Assembly: GCA_025751475.1 (NCBI GenBank)
Contig: JAOWLD010000001.1
Location: forward strand, 930,001-994,000
Length of the DNA: 64,000 nt
Direction of reading: 5' to 3'
DNA from: Rhodobacteraceae bacterium XHP0102
GTDB taxonomy: Bacteria > Pseudomonadota > Alphaproteobacteria > Rhodobacterales > Rhodobacteraceae
Shown here: positions 9,625-18,780 of the stretch, one piece after another
Numbering within the stretch: the first letter of the stretch is position 1
Layout: each line of letters begins with the position of its first letter
Made by a program: the position numbers and the translations under genes
Notes under the pieces: generated by a model
Told to the model about the DNA's origin: nothing
What the model saw: the letters and a program-made list of their open reading frames with translations, nothing else
Databases searched by the model: none

Positions 9625-10437
9625 TTACAGCCCCTTGGTTTTGGCCTCCTGCCAATATGCCTCCATCTCCTCCAGATCAGACTGTGCAACATCGCGCCCT
9701 TTTGCATAAAGAGCGGCCTCAATGTAGTTGAATCGGCGTGCAAATTTCTCGTTTGCCTTACGAAGTGCTGTTTCAGGATCAACCTTCAAATGCCGTGCAA
9801 GATTGGCCATGACAAACAGCAAATCGCCCATTTCTTCGGCGATTTTCTCTTGGGGCAGGGTCGCGCGCGCTTCGGCCAATTCGGCGGCCTCTTCGGCGAT
9901 TTTGTCGATCACCTGATCAATTTCTGGCCAATCAAACCCGACCCGTGCGGCGCGTTTCTGAAGCTTTTCCGCCCGCATCAGCGCGGGCAGGCCAAGCGCC
10001 ACATCCGCAAGAATGCCCGTTTTTGCGCGCATGGCACGTTCACGGGCCTTAATCTTTTCCCAATCCTCGACCTGCTGATCGGCAGATTTATCGCGGGTTT
10101 CATCCCCAAACACATGAGGATGGCGCGCCACCATTTTGTCGGAAATATCGCGCAGAACATCGGCAAAGGTGAAATGCCCCGCTTCTTCGGCCATTTGTGC
10201 GTGATAGACCGATTGAAGCAGCAAATCGCCCAATTCCCCGCGCAAGTCGTCCCATGCGCGGCGCGCGATGGCATCGGCGACCTCATAAGCCTCCTCGATG
10301 GTGTAGGGGGCGATGCTGTCGAAATCTTGTTCGATATCCCATGGGCAGCCTGTTTTAGGGTCTCGCAAGGCGCGCATGATCTCCAACAGGCGGGCCATGT
10401 CGCCGCCGCCATGTTCGATCAGGTTTTTGTTATACAT
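9625..10437 (-). CDS. mazG: Nucleoside triphosphate pyrophosphohydrolase
   Basis: A 270-residue MazG with two MazG-type helical domains. The first contains LRDPKTGCPWDIEQDF and the EExxE-type metal site EEAYEVADAI; the second contains GFDWPEIDQVIDKIAEEAAEL and EEMGDLLFVMANLARHL. MazG hydrolyses NTPs and dNTPs to monophosphates and in E. coli lowers ppGpp. The start is taken at MYNKNLIEHGGG, where GAGGGGACGGGCC precedes the ATG and the gene overlaps the flavin reductase gene by 8 bp. Confidence 0.92.
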   Translation of the reverse strand: MYNKNLIEHGGGDMARLLEIMRALRDPKTGCPWDIEQDFDSIAPYTIEEAYEVADAIARRAWDDLRGELGDLLLQSVYHAQMAEEAGHFTFADVLRDISDKMVARHPHVFGDETRDKSADQQVEDWEKIKARERAMRAKTGILADVALGLPALMRAEKLQKRAARVGFDWPEIDQVIDKIAEEAAELAEARATLPQEKIAEEMGDLLFVMANLARHLKVDPETALRKANEKFARRFNYIEAALYAKGRDVAQSDLEEMEAYWQEAKTKGL

Positions 10438-10975
10438 GGCCCGTCCCCTCGGTGGCCTCTGGCGCAAGGGCGCGAAAGCGGCGTTTGTGATAAATCAATG
10501 GCGCTGTCTGGGGGGAGAGGGTCACGCCACGCACAACGCCGAAAATCACATGATGCGTGCCGATGGTCTCTGATTTCAGCACGGTGCAATCAAAAGCCGC
10601 AAGCGCATCGGCAAAAACAGGTGCGCCTGTGATCAGAGGTGCATAGCGGATGCCGTCAAACCGCGCAGGCCCCGTAAGGCCACGCCGCCCTGCAAAAATT
10701 TCTGCAATTTTATCATCATCTTGCCCGAGGATATTGATGCAAAACACGCCATTTTCCAAGATTAAAGGCAGCGATGTGGAATTGGCATGAACGCAAATCA
10801 ACATCGTTGGGCCATCGGCCTCATCATCGGGATCAGCAGAAACCGAACTCATGGCGGAGACGGTTAAGCCACCCAAACCTGCAGCGCCATCGGTGCTGAC
10901 CACGCAGACGGAATTGGCACATAGGCTCATCGCGTCAATGAAATTTTGGCGCAAATCGGTGCTCTGCTCGCTCAT
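10430..10975 (-). CDS. Flavin reductase-like FMN-binding protein
   Basis: A 181-residue protein of the flavin reductase/FMN-binding split-barrel family. Typical parts are the N-terminal helix FIDAMSLCANSVCVVSTDG, the flavin-loop region LTVSAMSSVSADPP-like segment followed by MLICVHANS, and the C-terminal HHVIFGVVRGV. Such proteins supply reduced flavin to a monooxygenase, but no oxygenase gene is adjacent. The start at MSEQSTDLRQ has an AAGGACAG ribosome site. It overlaps the start of mazG. Confidence 0.83.
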   Translation of the reverse strand: MSEQSTDLRQNFIDAMSLCANSVCVVSTDGAAGLGGLTVSAMSSVSADPDDEADGPTMLICVHANSTSLPLILENGVFCINILGQDDDKIAEIFAGRRGLTGPARFDGIRYAPLITGAPVFADALAAFDCTVLKSETIGTHHVIFGVVRGVTLSPQTAPLIYHKRRFRALAPEATEGTGHV

Positions 10976-11111
10976 CTGCCTGTCCTTTTTGATTTTGGCG
11001 CTCAACCTAGTCCAAAATCACCCTCAAGGCCAGTCGCGGTGGCGAGTTTGGCTTGAGTTTTTCGCAACCATAGAACAGAACGAGGCAGCAGCAAGCAGGG
11101 AGAGGCGCGCT

Positions 11112-12083
11112 ATGGCGCTGGAAGATGCCAAAAGCCAAATTGATCTGGCCCTGACCGCGAAGGGATTTCGGGGGTTGGCCTTTGAAAATGCCTTTTCAGG
11201 GGTGCCCTCGTTTTTGCGGCGCAAATTGTCCAAAGACCTGTCAGGGGTTGATTTGGCGGTCACGGGCATCCCCTTTGATCAGGCGGTGACTAACCGCGCA
11301 GGCAGCCGATTTGGCCCGCGTGCGATCCGCGCAGCCTCCAGCCTTCTGCCCTATGATCCGCCTTTCGGGTGGGATGGGTTTTCGCCGCTCGAGGAATTCG
11401 CGATTGCCGATTACGGCGATATGGCGCTTGATTATGCGCAACCCGCGCAAACCCCCGCCGCGATTGAGGCCCATATCGCGGGCATCTTGGCGCAAGGGGC
11501 CAATGTCATCAGCCTGGGCGGGGATCATTCGATCACCCTGCCTATTTTGCGCGCCCATGCCGCCAAATATGGGCCCGTGGCGCTGTTGCAATTTGATGCC
11601 CATACCGACACATGGCCCGATGATGCGCCTGCCCGCGTGGATCATGGCACTTTTTGCTACAAGGCCGTGCAGGAAGGTTTGATTGACGTTCAGCGGTCAA
11701 TTCATGTGGGTATTCGCACAGTGGTGGATGACAATCTGGGCATCGAGATCATCACTGCCCATGATGTGGCGCGGCGCGGTGTGGCCGATGTGGTGTCAGC
11801 CATCCGCACGCGGCTGGATGATGCGCCTGTTTATTTGTCTTTCGACATCGATGCGCTTGACCCTGCCCATGCACCTGGAACGGGCACGCCTGTCTGGGGG
11901 GGCCTCAGCAGCCGTGAGGTGGCGATGATCCTGCGCGGATTGGCGGGGATCAACCTAATCGGCGGTGATGTGGTCGAAGTGTCGCCCCCCTATGACACGG
12001 GCGAGATCACGGCCGTGGCAGCCGCCCATGTGGCGTTTGAGCTGATCTGCCTTTGGGGTTGGCCGAAACGGGGTCGGGGATGA
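11112..12083 (+). CDS. speB: Agmatinase (ureohydrolase family)
   Basis: A 323-residue ureohydrolase carrying the binuclear manganese motifs GGDHSIT, FDAHTDTWPD and SFDIDALDPAHAPGTGTP. Agmatinase converts agmatine to putrescine and urea; guanidinobutyrase or a related amidinohydrolase is possible because substrate residues cannot be judged safely. The start at MALEDAKSQ follows GAGAGGCGCGCT. Its stop overlaps the next gene's ATG (ATGA), so the two are likely co-translated. Confidence 0.85.
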   Translation: MALEDAKSQIDLALTAKGFRGLAFENAFSGVPSFLRRKLSKDLSGVDLAVTGIPFDQAVTNRAGSRFGPRAIRAASSLLPYDPPFGWDGFSPLEEFAIADYGDMALDYAQPAQTPAAIEAHIAGILAQGANVISLGGDHSITLPILRAHAAKYGPVALLQFDAHTDTWPDDAPARVDHGTFCYKAVQEGLIDVQRSIHVGIRTVVDDNLGIEIITAHDVARRGVADVVSAIRTRLDDAPVYLSFDIDALDPAHAPGTGTPVWGGLSSREVAMILRGLAGINLIGGDVVEVSPPYDTGEITAVAAAHVAFELICLWGWPKRGRG

Positions 12084-13018
12084 CCGAGCATCCGCGCAAA
12101 TTAAAGCGCTATCAGGTCGCGCGGGATATCACCTACGCGACCTCGGCGCAGACCCGCATGGGGCGGGCGGTGATCCGCCTGCTTGAAAATACCACAGGGC
12201 GCTTGTCCTTGATCCGCCGTGCCGAAGGTTATGAGGATCAAGTGGCCGCAGGGCATGATTTTTGGCAGGTCATGTGCGACCGCTACGGCCTGAAGATCAA
12301 TTATCACGGGGCAGGGCTAGAGGGCATCCCTGAGGTGGGGCCGTTGATTTTGATTGCGAACCATCCGTTTGGTATTTTGGATGGGCTGATCATGGGGCAT
12401 ATCCTATCGCAGCGCAGGGGCGGGGATTTCCGCATTCTCGCCCATCAAATTTTTCGCAAAGCGCCCGATCTGGAACGGATCATTCTGCCCGTCTCCTTTG
12501 ATGAAACCAAAGAGGCGGTTGCGCAAAACATCACCACCCGCAAGGCTGCGTTTTCCTATTTGGATCAAGGCGGGGCGATTGGCATTTTCCCGGGCGGCAC
12601 GGTCTCGACCGCGGCCAAGCCCTTTGGCGTGCCGATGGACCCAGAATGGCGTGTCTTCACCGCGCGCATGATCGCGCGTTCGGGCGCGACTGTGGTCCCC
12701 ATTTTCTTTGAAGGGCAGAATTCGCGGCTGTTTCAGATCATGAGTCATATCCATGTGACCTTGCGCATGGGGCTGTTGATCCGTGAATTTCGCAAGCGGA
12801 TGAAAGTGCCGCTTGAGGTAACAGTGGGCGCACCAATTTCGCGGCAAGATATGGCCCCTCATCTGGACAATCCGCCCGCATTGATGGATTTTCTACGCAG
12901 CGCAACCTATCGCTTGAGCCAAACGCCGATTGATCCCCGCCTGCGCGGGTTTGAATTTGACCAAAAGCGTATCGCCAAGCAGCATGAAAGGCAGGAACAT
13001 GGCGGTCGGCATATTTGA
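12080..13018 (+). CDS. Lysophospholipid acyltransferase family protein
   Basis: A 312-residue acyltransferase of the PlsC/LPLAT superfamily. The HX4D motif is seen as NHPFGILD, followed by IFPGGTVS for the glycerol-phosphate site and [14 protein letters not shown]. These enzymes acylate glycerophospholipids or ornithine lipids at the inner membrane; an OlsA-like role is possible. The ATG overlaps the stop of the agmatinase gene, and its own 3' end overlaps murI by 20 bp. Confidence 0.85.
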   Translation: MTEHPRKLKRYQVARDITYATSAQTRMGRAVIRLLENTTGRLSLIRRAEGYEDQVAAGHDFWQVMCDRYGLKINYHGAGLEGIPEVGPLILIANHPFGILDGLIMGHILSQRRGGDFRILAHQIFRKAPDLERIILPVSFDETKEAVAQNITTRKAAFSYLDQGGAIGIFPGGTVSTAAKPFGVPMDPEWRVFTARMIARSGATVVPIFFEGQNSRLFQIMSHIHVTLRMGLLIREFRKRMKVPLEVTVGAPISRQDMAPHLDNPPALMDFLRSATYRLSQTPIDPRLRGFEFDQKRIAKQHERQEHGGRHI

Positions 13019-13826
13019 CTCGGGGCTTGGTGGTCTGACCGTTTTGGACGCGGTAACGCAAAAATTGCCCGATCTGCCCTTGGTCTATTTTGGCGATAAC
13101 GCGCACACACCCTATGGGGTGCGGGATGCGGAGGATATTTACCGCCTGACCACACGCGGGGTCCAATGCCTGTTTGATGAAGGCTGTGATCTGGTGATTT
13201 TGGCGTGCAACACCGCCTCTGCGGCCGCGCTGCGGCGGATGCAGGAGGGGTGGGTGCCCAAAGAGAAGCGTGTTCTGGGCGTCTTCGTGCCCTTGATCGA
13301 GGCGCTGACGGAACGGCAATGGGGGGATAACTCCCCCCCCCGCGAGGTTGCCGTGAAACACGTGGCGCTTTTCGCCACGCCTGCCACGGTCTCAAGCCGT
13401 GCATTTCAGCGCGAATTGGCCTTTCGCGCCATTGGTGTCGATGTCGAGGCGCAACCTTGCGGTGGTTTGGTCGATGCCATTGAGATGGGCGATATGATTT
13501 TGGCCGAGGCCATGGTGCGCAGCCATGTCGAGGCGCTGCTGCGCCGTATGCCGCGCCCCGAGGCGGCTATTTTGGGCTGCACCCATTATCCATTGGTCGA
13601 AGCACATTTCCGCGAGGCCTTGGGGCCAGATGTGGCGGTGTATAGCCAGCCGAATTTGGTTGCTGAAAGCCTTGCCGATTATCTTGGCCGCCGCCCCGAG
13701 ATGGCAGGCGCGGGACCAGACAGCAGGTTTCTGACCACAGGCGACCCGCAAAAAGTATCGAACAAGGCCACGCAATTCTTGCGCCGTAAAATCGCCTTTG
13801 AGCCAGCGCAACTTCCCGATGAATGA
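12999..13826 (+). CDS. murI: Glutamate racemase
   Basis: A 275-residue racemase that makes D-glutamate for peptidoglycan. Both catalytic cysteines are present (ILACNTASA and LGCTHYPL), as is the N-terminal [13 protein letters not shown]. The start is the ATG after GCAGGAAC inside the end of the acyltransferase gene. An insert rich in glycine and arginine ([13 protein letters not shown]) sits in the middle of the chain. It is followed 10 bp later by argC. Confidence 0.94.
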   Translation: MAVGIFDSGLGGLTVLDAVTQKLPDLPLVYFGDNAHTPYGVRDAEDIYRLTTRGVQCLFDEGCDLVILACNTASAAALRRMQEGWVPKEKRVLGVFVPLIEALTERQWGDNSPPREVAVKHVALFATPATVSSRAFQRELAFRAIGVDVEAQPCGGLVDAIEMGDMILAEAMVRSHVEALLRRMPRPEAAILGCTHYPLVEAHFREALGPDVAVYSQPNLVAESLADYLGRRPEMAGAGPDSRFLTTGDPQKVSNKATQFLRRKIAFEPAQLPDE

Positions 13827-13836
13827 GAGAGACGCC

Positions 13837-14865
13837 ATGACAAAAAACATCGCAATTCTGGGGGCATCGGGCTATACGGGTGCGGAATTGGTGCGCCTGA
13901 TCCACGGGCATGGCGGCATGAAGATTGCGGCCCTATCAGGCGAGCGCAAGGCAGGCATGGCGATGGGGGATGTGTTCCCCTTTTTGCGCCATTTGGATTT
14001 GCCCGTGCTGCAGAAAATCGAGGAGATTGATTTCTCGACCATCGATCTGGCCTTTTGCGCGCTGCCCCATGCGACATCGCAGGCGGTGATCAAAGACCTG
14101 CCGCGCGATTTGAAAATCGTGGACCTGTCCGCTGATTTCCGTCTGCGCGACCCTGCCGCTTATGAAAAATGGTATGGTCAGCCACACGCGGCCCCCGATT
14201 TACAGGCGGAAGCGGTTTATGGCCTGACCGAGTTTTATCGCGACCAAATCCGCGCCGCGCGTCTGGTTGCGGGGACAGGCTGCAATGCAGCCACGGGGCA
14301 ATATGCGCTGCGGCCTTTGATTTCGGCGGGGCTGATTGATCTTGATGAGATCATCATCAACATGGTTGTTGGGGTTTCTGGTGCGGGTCGCAGCCTCAAG
14401 GAAAATCTGCTCCATGCGGAGCTGTCCGAGGGCACCAACCCCTATGGCATCGGCGGCACCCATCGTCATCTGGGAGAGTTTGATCAGGAATTCTCAGGCC
14501 TCGCAGGGCGCAAGGTCGAGGTGCAATTCACCCCGCATCTGGCCCCGTTCAACCGTGGCATCCTTGCCACCGTCTATGTCAAAGGGGAGGCGCGCGCGAT
14601 CTATGCCGCATTGGAGGCGGCCTATGGGGCGGAGCCGTTCATTCATCTGCTACCCTTTGGCGCAGCCCCCTCAACGCATGATGTGCGCGGCTCGAACCAT
14701 GCCTATATAGGGGTGGCACAGGACAGGCGATCGGGGCGCGCGATTGTCTTTGCCGCGCTTGATAACCTGTGCAAAGGATCGTCAGGACAGGCGTTGCAAA
14801 ATGCCAACCTGATGCTGGGATTTGAGGAGACACAGGGCTTGGAGGGCCTTGCCCTGTTTCCATAA
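13837..14865 (+). CDS. argC: N-acetyl-gamma-glutamyl-phosphate reductase
   Basis: A 342-residue NADPH-dependent reductase of arginine synthesis. It carries the Rossmann motif [13 protein letters not shown], the catalytic cysteine in [13 protein letters not shown], and the substrate region [10 protein letters not shown]. The length is that of the long ArgC type. The start is the ATG after GAGAGAC, 10 bp downstream of murI. A ccmE gene follows after 36 bp on the same strand. Confidence 0.95.
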   Translation: MTKNIAILGASGYTGAELVRLIHGHGGMKIAALSGERKAGMAMGDVFPFLRHLDLPVLQKIEEIDFSTIDLAFCALPHATSQAVIKDLPRDLKIVDLSADFRLRDPAAYEKWYGQPHAAPDLQAEAVYGLTEFYRDQIRAARLVAGTGCNAATGQYALRPLISAGLIDLDEIIINMVVGVSGAGRSLKENLLHAELSEGTNPYGIGGTHRHLGEFDQEFSGLAGRKVEVQFTPHLAPFNRGILATVYVKGEARAIYAALEAAYGAEPFIHLLPFGAAPSTHDVRGSNHAYIGVAQDRRSGRAIVFAALDNLCKGSSGQALQNANLMLGFEETQGLEGLALFP

Positions 14866-14901
14866 TGCTGTGACGGCGTAAGGATAAGATAGGGTCAGAC
14901 G

Positions 14902-15345
14902 ATGCAAACATTGAAGAAAAGACGCCGTATTCAAATCGTGATGCTGGCTGTGTTTTTCCTTGGGGGCATGACCGCGCTTGTTGGATATGGGTTCCGCGAT
15001 GGCATAAATTTCTTCATGCCCCCTGCCGAAGTGGCCGAAAACCCGCCCGAACCGAATAAAACCTTCCGCATTGGTGGATTGGTGGAGGAGGGGACATTGC
15101 GCCGCGGTCAAGGGGCGACCATCACCTTCAACGTCACCGATGGCGCGGCCTCGATCCCCGTGGCCTATACGGGCGTGCTGCCTGACCTGTTTGGCGAAGG
15201 CGAGGGTATGGTCGGCACAGGCCGCCTGATCGATGGCGTGTTCGAGGCCACCGAAATTCTGGCCCGCCACGATGAGACCTATATGCCCGAAGAAGTGATT
15301 GACGCACTCAAAGAGCAGGGCGTGTATCAGGCGCCGGAGAGTTAA
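14902..15345 (+). CDS. ccmE: Cytochrome c maturation heme chaperone
   Basis: A 147-residue CcmE. A basic N-terminus (KKRRR) precedes one membrane helix (residues about 11-30), followed by a periplasmic OB-fold domain. The heme-attaching histidine is His123 in LARHDETYMP, with Tyr127 nearby as in other CcmE proteins. It takes heme from CcmC and hands it to CcmFH. The other ccm genes are not in this window. It ends 31 bp before a convergent FkbM methyltransferase gene. Confidence 0.95.
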   Translation: MQTLKKRRRIQIVMLAVFFLGGMTALVGYGFRDGINFFMPPAEVAENPPEPNKTFRIGGLVEEGTLRRGQGATITFNVTDGAASIPVAYTGVLPDLFGEGEGMVGTGRLIDGVFEATEILARHDETYMPEEVIDALKEQGVYQAPES

Positions 15346-15376
15346 CGGCAATCACAAGTAGGTGCCAGTGGTCGCA

Positions 15377-16165
15377 TTAGGCCCGGTAATAGGTCACGTT
15401 TGAATGACCGTCTGAATAGATTAGCTCGTATCCTGCCGCGATAATCCTTTCATGCGCATTTGTGACGCGCGCATAGTTCTCTGAGTTTAGATGATGAAGT
15501 TCATCAAATTCCACAAGCAATTGACGCGGGAAGATTCCGTCTTCGAACATAGTTTCCAACACCTCGAATGCAGCGCCCTCGATATCCATCTTAATCAACG
15601 GGACGGTGGAGGGTTCAATTGCCAATTGCCTAAACAACCCTGCGATTGTGGTGGCTTGGACAGTGATGTGTCGGCTCCTTGACGTTCCCCCCTGCCCAGA
15701 AAGAAGCGAATGTGAGACATGCGCATCATTAGCAGGTGCATAAAAACGCATCTCTCCCTCGTGGTTCCACAGGGCTTTCTCCACAAGCGTCAATTGATCC
15801 CGATTGATCTTAGATAAATCATAGGCCGAGATGGGTTGCTTCCCGCCAGAAACATAACCACTTGAAGCGGGCGATCCCAGCGCGGCCAATATTTCTTGAA
15901 AGTGTGCTGCGGCGCGGGGTGTTGGGTCAACTATGATGACACGTGCATCGTATTTCTCGGCAAAAGCCACATCAAATGATGCGTCCTCACCTAAGCCTGC
16001 TGCAACTATAATCGATCTTTGCAAATCTTTGTTGTCGGCAAATGTCCAACCACCATAGGTCGAGCCCAACCTATTCAACACATATCCTTTGGATAAAAAT
16101 TTTCGTTGGAGCGGATGCCGCGGGCGACGCAAAATTGCGCGGTAGAGTGCTTTGAAAAAGCTCAA
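15377..16165 (-). CDS. FkbM family methyltransferase
   Basis: A 262-residue SAM-dependent methyltransferase. The glycine-rich SAM site is IVAAGLGEDASFDVAFAEKY, and the FkbM signature LIKMDIEGAAFEVLETM is clear near residue 195. FkbM enzymes O-methylate sugars or polyketides. The start is a TTG preceded by AGGGATCAAGA, with a strong promoter upstream. Base composition is lower in G+C than ccmE beside it. It lies just outside the island repeat, so it may be an older insertion at the same hotspot or a native accessory gene. Confidence 0.85.
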   Translation of the reverse strand: MSFFKALYRAILRRPRHPLQRKFLSKGYVLNRLGSTYGGWTFADNKDLQRSIIVAAGLGEDASFDVAFAEKYDARVIIVDPTPRAAAHFQEILAALGSPASSGYVSGGKQPISAYDLSKINRDQLTLVEKALWNHEGEMRFYAPANDAHVSHSLLSGQGGTSRSRHITVQATTIAGLFRQLAIEPSTVPLIKMDIEGAAFEVLETMFEDGIFPRQLLVEFDELHHLNSENYARVTNAHERIIAAGYELIYSDGHSNVTYYRA

Positions 16166-16224
16166 ATCTTGATCCCTAAAAACCGGCTTATGCGGCGAAT
16201 GCTGTCACCAAAAAATATACACAA

Positions 16225-16253
16225 AGTATATATAATTTTTAAATTAGAGTCAA
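16225..16253 (-). promoter_or_regulatory. Predicted sigma-70 promoter of the FkbM methyltransferase gene
   Basis: On the minus strand TTGACT and TATACT are separated by exactly 17 bases in an AT-rich stretch. Transcription would start near 16218, about 50 bases before the TTG start codon of the methyltransferase gene. Confidence 0.65.
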
Positions 16254-16339
16254 AGGCTGAAAGCCAGTGCCCAACTGTTTGATGAAAATCAACAGGCCAA
16301 TTGATAGATTACCTTAGATTAAGAGATATGCTTGGCATC

Positions 16340-16352
16340 ACTCCCACTCAAT
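16340..16352. repeat. Left attachment repeat of the island (displaced guaA 3' end)
   Basis: ACTCCCACTCAAT here is identical to positions 38651-38663 inside the 3' end of guaA. Read on the minus strand it is ATTGAGTGGGAGT, coding the guaA C-terminal Ile-Glu-Trp-Glu, and here it is followed by GA, giving a TGA stop. This looks like the original end of guaA, moved 22 kb away by the insertion. Confidence 0.85.
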
Positions 16353-16408
16353 AGCAACGTTACAAAAAATACCAATAAATTCAGTAATTTGCATACCAAA
16401 ATTTCCCA

Positions 16409-16430
16409 TGTGTAACTTTTGTGTAACTTA
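16409..16430 (+). repeat. Probable integrase arm-type sites, left end
   Basis: Two copies of GTGTAACTT (16410-16418 and 16421-16429) stand head to tail 11 bp apart. The same words occur at the integrase end of the island. A further inverted TTACACA lies at 16500-16506. Confidence 0.5.
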
Positions 16431-16543
16431 TTATCGCTGCCCGCAGACTCGTATGAAAGCATTATTTTATTACAAATCAATAGTCTAGGCGAACCGCTGT
16501 TACACACTGCGCTACCGTCAAAACACGCTCGGAGCAACTAGGG

Positions 16544-16969
16544 CTACTTTGACTGCAGCACCCTTCCAAACTGCGCTTGCTTCTCCAAGACAGCATCCAG
16601 CTCACCGTTCTCAGTAGCGTCTTTGATTTGAGTTAACACGGTAATCACGTCATCTTCACCATTGAGCTCGATTGCATTCTTACCCTTGGAAAATTCAATT
16701 GGCTTGCTGCCATAGCGCACCACAAGGTTTATCTTTCCATCGATACTTTGTGCCCACCAACGCTTTACTCGCTTTGGCACCTCAACCTTCCGCTGATTTC
16801 CTTCGCTGTCAGTGATCCATTTGTGCTTTTTTGGTGAATAGCTTGGATCACTCGCAAGCTGGATTTGCTCATCAAGCTTGGCAATGAGCTTACGACGTCT
16901 CACGAGAGTAGGACTAGTTTGCATAAGTGGCTTGAATGCCACGAAATTCAGTGTGTTTAAAACAGTCAT
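16544..16969 (-). CDS. Hypothetical protein, possibly DUF6641-like
   Basis: A 141-residue basic protein with no membrane segment. It has a conserved-looking core VPKRVKRWWAQSIDGKINLVVRYGSKPIEFSKGKNAIE split by a few residues, and a C-terminal helix. The pattern (short N-terminal hydrophobic start, RRRKLIAKLDEQI, then KRVKRWW and LVVRYGSKPIE) reminds me of the DUF6641 family found on mobile elements; this is from memory and unverified. A strong AGGAGG ribosome site precedes the ATG. It is the last gene of the leftward island set. Confidence 0.7.
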   Translation of the reverse strand: MTVLNTLNFVAFKPLMQTSPTLVRRRKLIAKLDEQIQLASDPSYSPKKHKWITDSEGNQRKVEVPKRVKRWWAQSIDGKINLVVRYGSKPIEFSKGKNAIELNGEDDVITVLTQIKDATENGELDAVLEKQAQFGRVLQSK

Positions 16970-17040
16970 TTCAGCCTCCTATATGTTACTAAAAGCATTG
17001 TGCTTTCAGCTCTTGGTGGCTGTCATCCGAAAAATGCCTC

Positions 17041-17763
17041 TCAATAATCGCCAGTATTTAGCTGGTAGGTTTCAAGCGTTGGAAAAATGACTTGAAGCAT
17101 CGAGCCAGCATCGTCGATGTTTTCATCGTGAATTTCGAGATCATAGATGTAGCCACGTAACTCATCTTCGGACATCTCTAGATCATCGTCCTCAAGATAA
17201 TAATAACCCTCGTCATTTGGACCCGCATCCAACGTCATCTGTAAGCTCTCAGGGTTGCCTGGAATGCTATCGCTGTTGAACATTTCTTGACCAAGCCCTT
17301 CAAGTGTTTCTTGAAGCTTTGATAAAAAATCCCATGGCATGCTATCTCGTAGCAGCTGTTCATTCGCTACATCTTCATGATCGAATGGTGAGCCGTTCGC
17401 ACTCATATATGAGAAGAAGCGGTTTTTCCGACCTAATCCCATTCCACAGATCAGCTTTAGATCAACATTCACAACCAAAAAGTCAAAAAAATGGCCCGCC
17501 TTCTTAACTGCCTCTAGAGGCTTGTAACAATTTATGAGGCTTTCAATAGCGTCTCGCTGATATTCATTGAGATAAATCACGTAGATGGGCAGTGTATCTA
17601 AGCGGTTAAAGTCTGGTTCGTCTTCGGCATACAGTTCTTCATACCAACCCCAACCAATTAATTCGCCGATAACCTCTCTATCAAAAGCTTTACGTATCAG
17701 TCCGCTCTCTTGTAACTGCTGGAATAGCGGGCCTTTAGATGCGATGTCTTCAAAAACATTCAT
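17041..17763 (-). CDS. Hypothetical acidic protein
   Basis: A 240-residue, strongly acidic protein with no recognised domain. The C-terminal third is packed with Asp and Glu (YYLEDDDLEMSEDELRGY), which could mimic DNA or bind a basic partner; this is only a suggestion. There is no signal peptide or membrane helix. An AAAGGAAC ribosome site supports the ATG. It is oriented like the AAA+ gene set further right but is separated from it by the non-coding region and two plus-strand genes. Confidence 0.68.
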   Translation of the reverse strand: MNVFEDIASKGPLFQQLQESGLIRKAFDREVIGELIGWGWYEELYAEDEPDFNRLDTLPIYVIYLNEYQRDAIESLINCYKPLEAVKKAGHFFDFLVVNVDLKLICGMGLGRKNRFFSYMSANGSPFDHEDVANEQLLRDSMPWDFLSKLQETLEGLGQEMFNSDSIPGNPESLQMTLDAGPNDEGYYYLEDDDLEMSEDELRGYIYDLEIHDENIDDAGSMLQVIFPTLETYQLNTGDY

Positions 17764-17909
17764 GGCAGTTCCTTTCTAAAATTATTCTGCGACGCTCTAG
17801 AACCAATATCATGGCTTTTTTGATCAACATATTACTACTGAAGACCATAGCATCATCTTAAGTATCTGAGTACAACATGTGGCTGCGCTGCGCTCAGCCA
17901 ACGCTGTGA

Positions 17910-17930
17910 TGTTTGGCTGACAGCCAAACA
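17910..17930. repeat. Perfect 10-bp palindrome
   Basis: TGTTTGGCTG, a single central A, then CAGCCAAACA. Another GGCTG/CAGCC pair lies just upstream (17881-17899), so alternative stems are possible. Confidence 0.75.
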
Positions 17931-17967
17931 CCTCATCGTCTTTCCTTTTTGTTAATCGCTTTTGCTA

Positions 17968-18011
17968 GGAAGAACGGGTCACGCCAGTTTTGGCGTGACA
18001 TACGTTCTTCC
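17968..18011. repeat. Long interrupted inverted repeat
   Basis: GGAAGAACG pairs with CGTTCTTCC on the outside and GTCACGCC with GGCGTGAC on the inside, around a six-base AGTTTT loop. Only one base on one side and three on the other are unpaired. Confidence 0.8.
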
Positions 18012-18410
18012 ACCCTTTTGCTGAGGGTTGTAACGTCTGGGCTCACACAACTCTTACGAGGCAGGCAGGTTTTGCGATCATCCTATTACGTGCTGTCTTA
18101 CGCAAGCCATTGCTGCTAGCCAGCCAGAAGCTATACAGCGGCTTTGTTGGTCTTAATGACATCCAACTCACTTTTCAGTAGGCGTTCCTACTCAACCATT
18201 ACGACTTCGCAAACGGTAATCACTATTTGTTGTACTACGATGTCTCTCGCAGGAGTGTACGTTTTAGGCATCCTTAGCTGTTCAAGCCTTGGGTAGTGCA
18301 AAGAAGACGAACAACGAGCAGCTCGATTTACTTACCGTCACACATCAGAACGGATTTTGCAGCGCAATTATTGTCGGCGCGCCAACCTTGATCTCGTTTG
18401 TCTGAGCTTG

Positions 18411-18462
18411 CGTTGATAAATACATGAAGCAAACAAGCAGCTCTCAATGTTATTTATCAACG
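18411..18462. promoter_or_regulatory. 12-bp inverted repeat ahead of a small gene
   Basis: CGTTGATAAATA (18411-18422) and its exact complement TATTTATCAACG (18451-18462) frame 28 bases. The right arm ends just before the AAGGAGAAA ribosome site of the gene at 18475, so it could be an operator or a stem in the leader. Confidence 0.5.
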
Positions 18463-18474
18463 AAGGAGAAAAAC

Positions 18475-18780
18475 ATGCAGAAAACGGTTCTTTTTGACGT
18501 GCTTGAAACGTTTAGAGAAATTGGAATAGTGAACAGTGAAAGTGAATTCTCAAAAGACTGGTTACATCGAAGTGATTGCTACCTCAGAACATGCAGATTC
18601 AAAGGCATCGAGCCGAGCATTAGCTCAATTGCTGTATGTGCAAGCAAGCTACAACATTATGGACAACGCATGCGTGAGACTGAACAACACGCAATGCTGG
18701 GTGAGCGACTGCTGCAACTAAGCGAAGCTTGTCACAACTATATCAACGAAAAGGCCGAGCTAGCATGGATGCCACGCTAG
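18475..18780 (+). CDS. Hypothetical protein, possibly DUF6626-like
   Basis: A 101-residue protein without membrane segments or cofactor motifs. The N-terminal part (FREIGIVNSESEFSKDWLHR, then SDCYLRTCRFKGIEPSISS) resembles a helix-turn-helix-like family of short mobile-element proteins that I recall as DUF6626; treat this as a lead. The ATG at 18475 has an AAGGAGAAAAAC ribosome site; an earlier in-frame ATG at 18424 falls inside the inverted repeat and lacks one. Confidence 0.65.
   Translation: MQKTVLFDVLETFREIGIVNSESEFSKDWLHRSDCYLRTCRFKGIEPSISSIAVCASKLQHYGQRMRETEQHAMLGERLLQLSEACHNYINEKAELAWMPR

Larger units (their letters stand above)
17764..18474. other. Non-coding island stretch rich in inverted repeats
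   Basis: About 700 bp with no convincing gene; open frames here are short, lack ribosome sites and have odd composition. It holds a perfect 10-bp palindrome (TGTTTGGCTG, one base, complement) at 17910-17930, an interrupted 17-bp stem at 17968-18011, and a 12-bp inverted repeat at 18411-18462. It lies between divergent genes and could be an origin, a regulatory region or a structured RNA. Confidence 0.6.

Noticed and set aside
16319-16537. 72-codon frame on the minus strand spanning the left attachment repeat
   Set aside because: It crosses the host-island junction, has no ribosome site and shows no protein-like pattern.
17913-18119. 68-codon frame in the non-coding island stretch
   Set aside because: No ribosome site, and it runs through the strong inverted repeat at 17968-18011.
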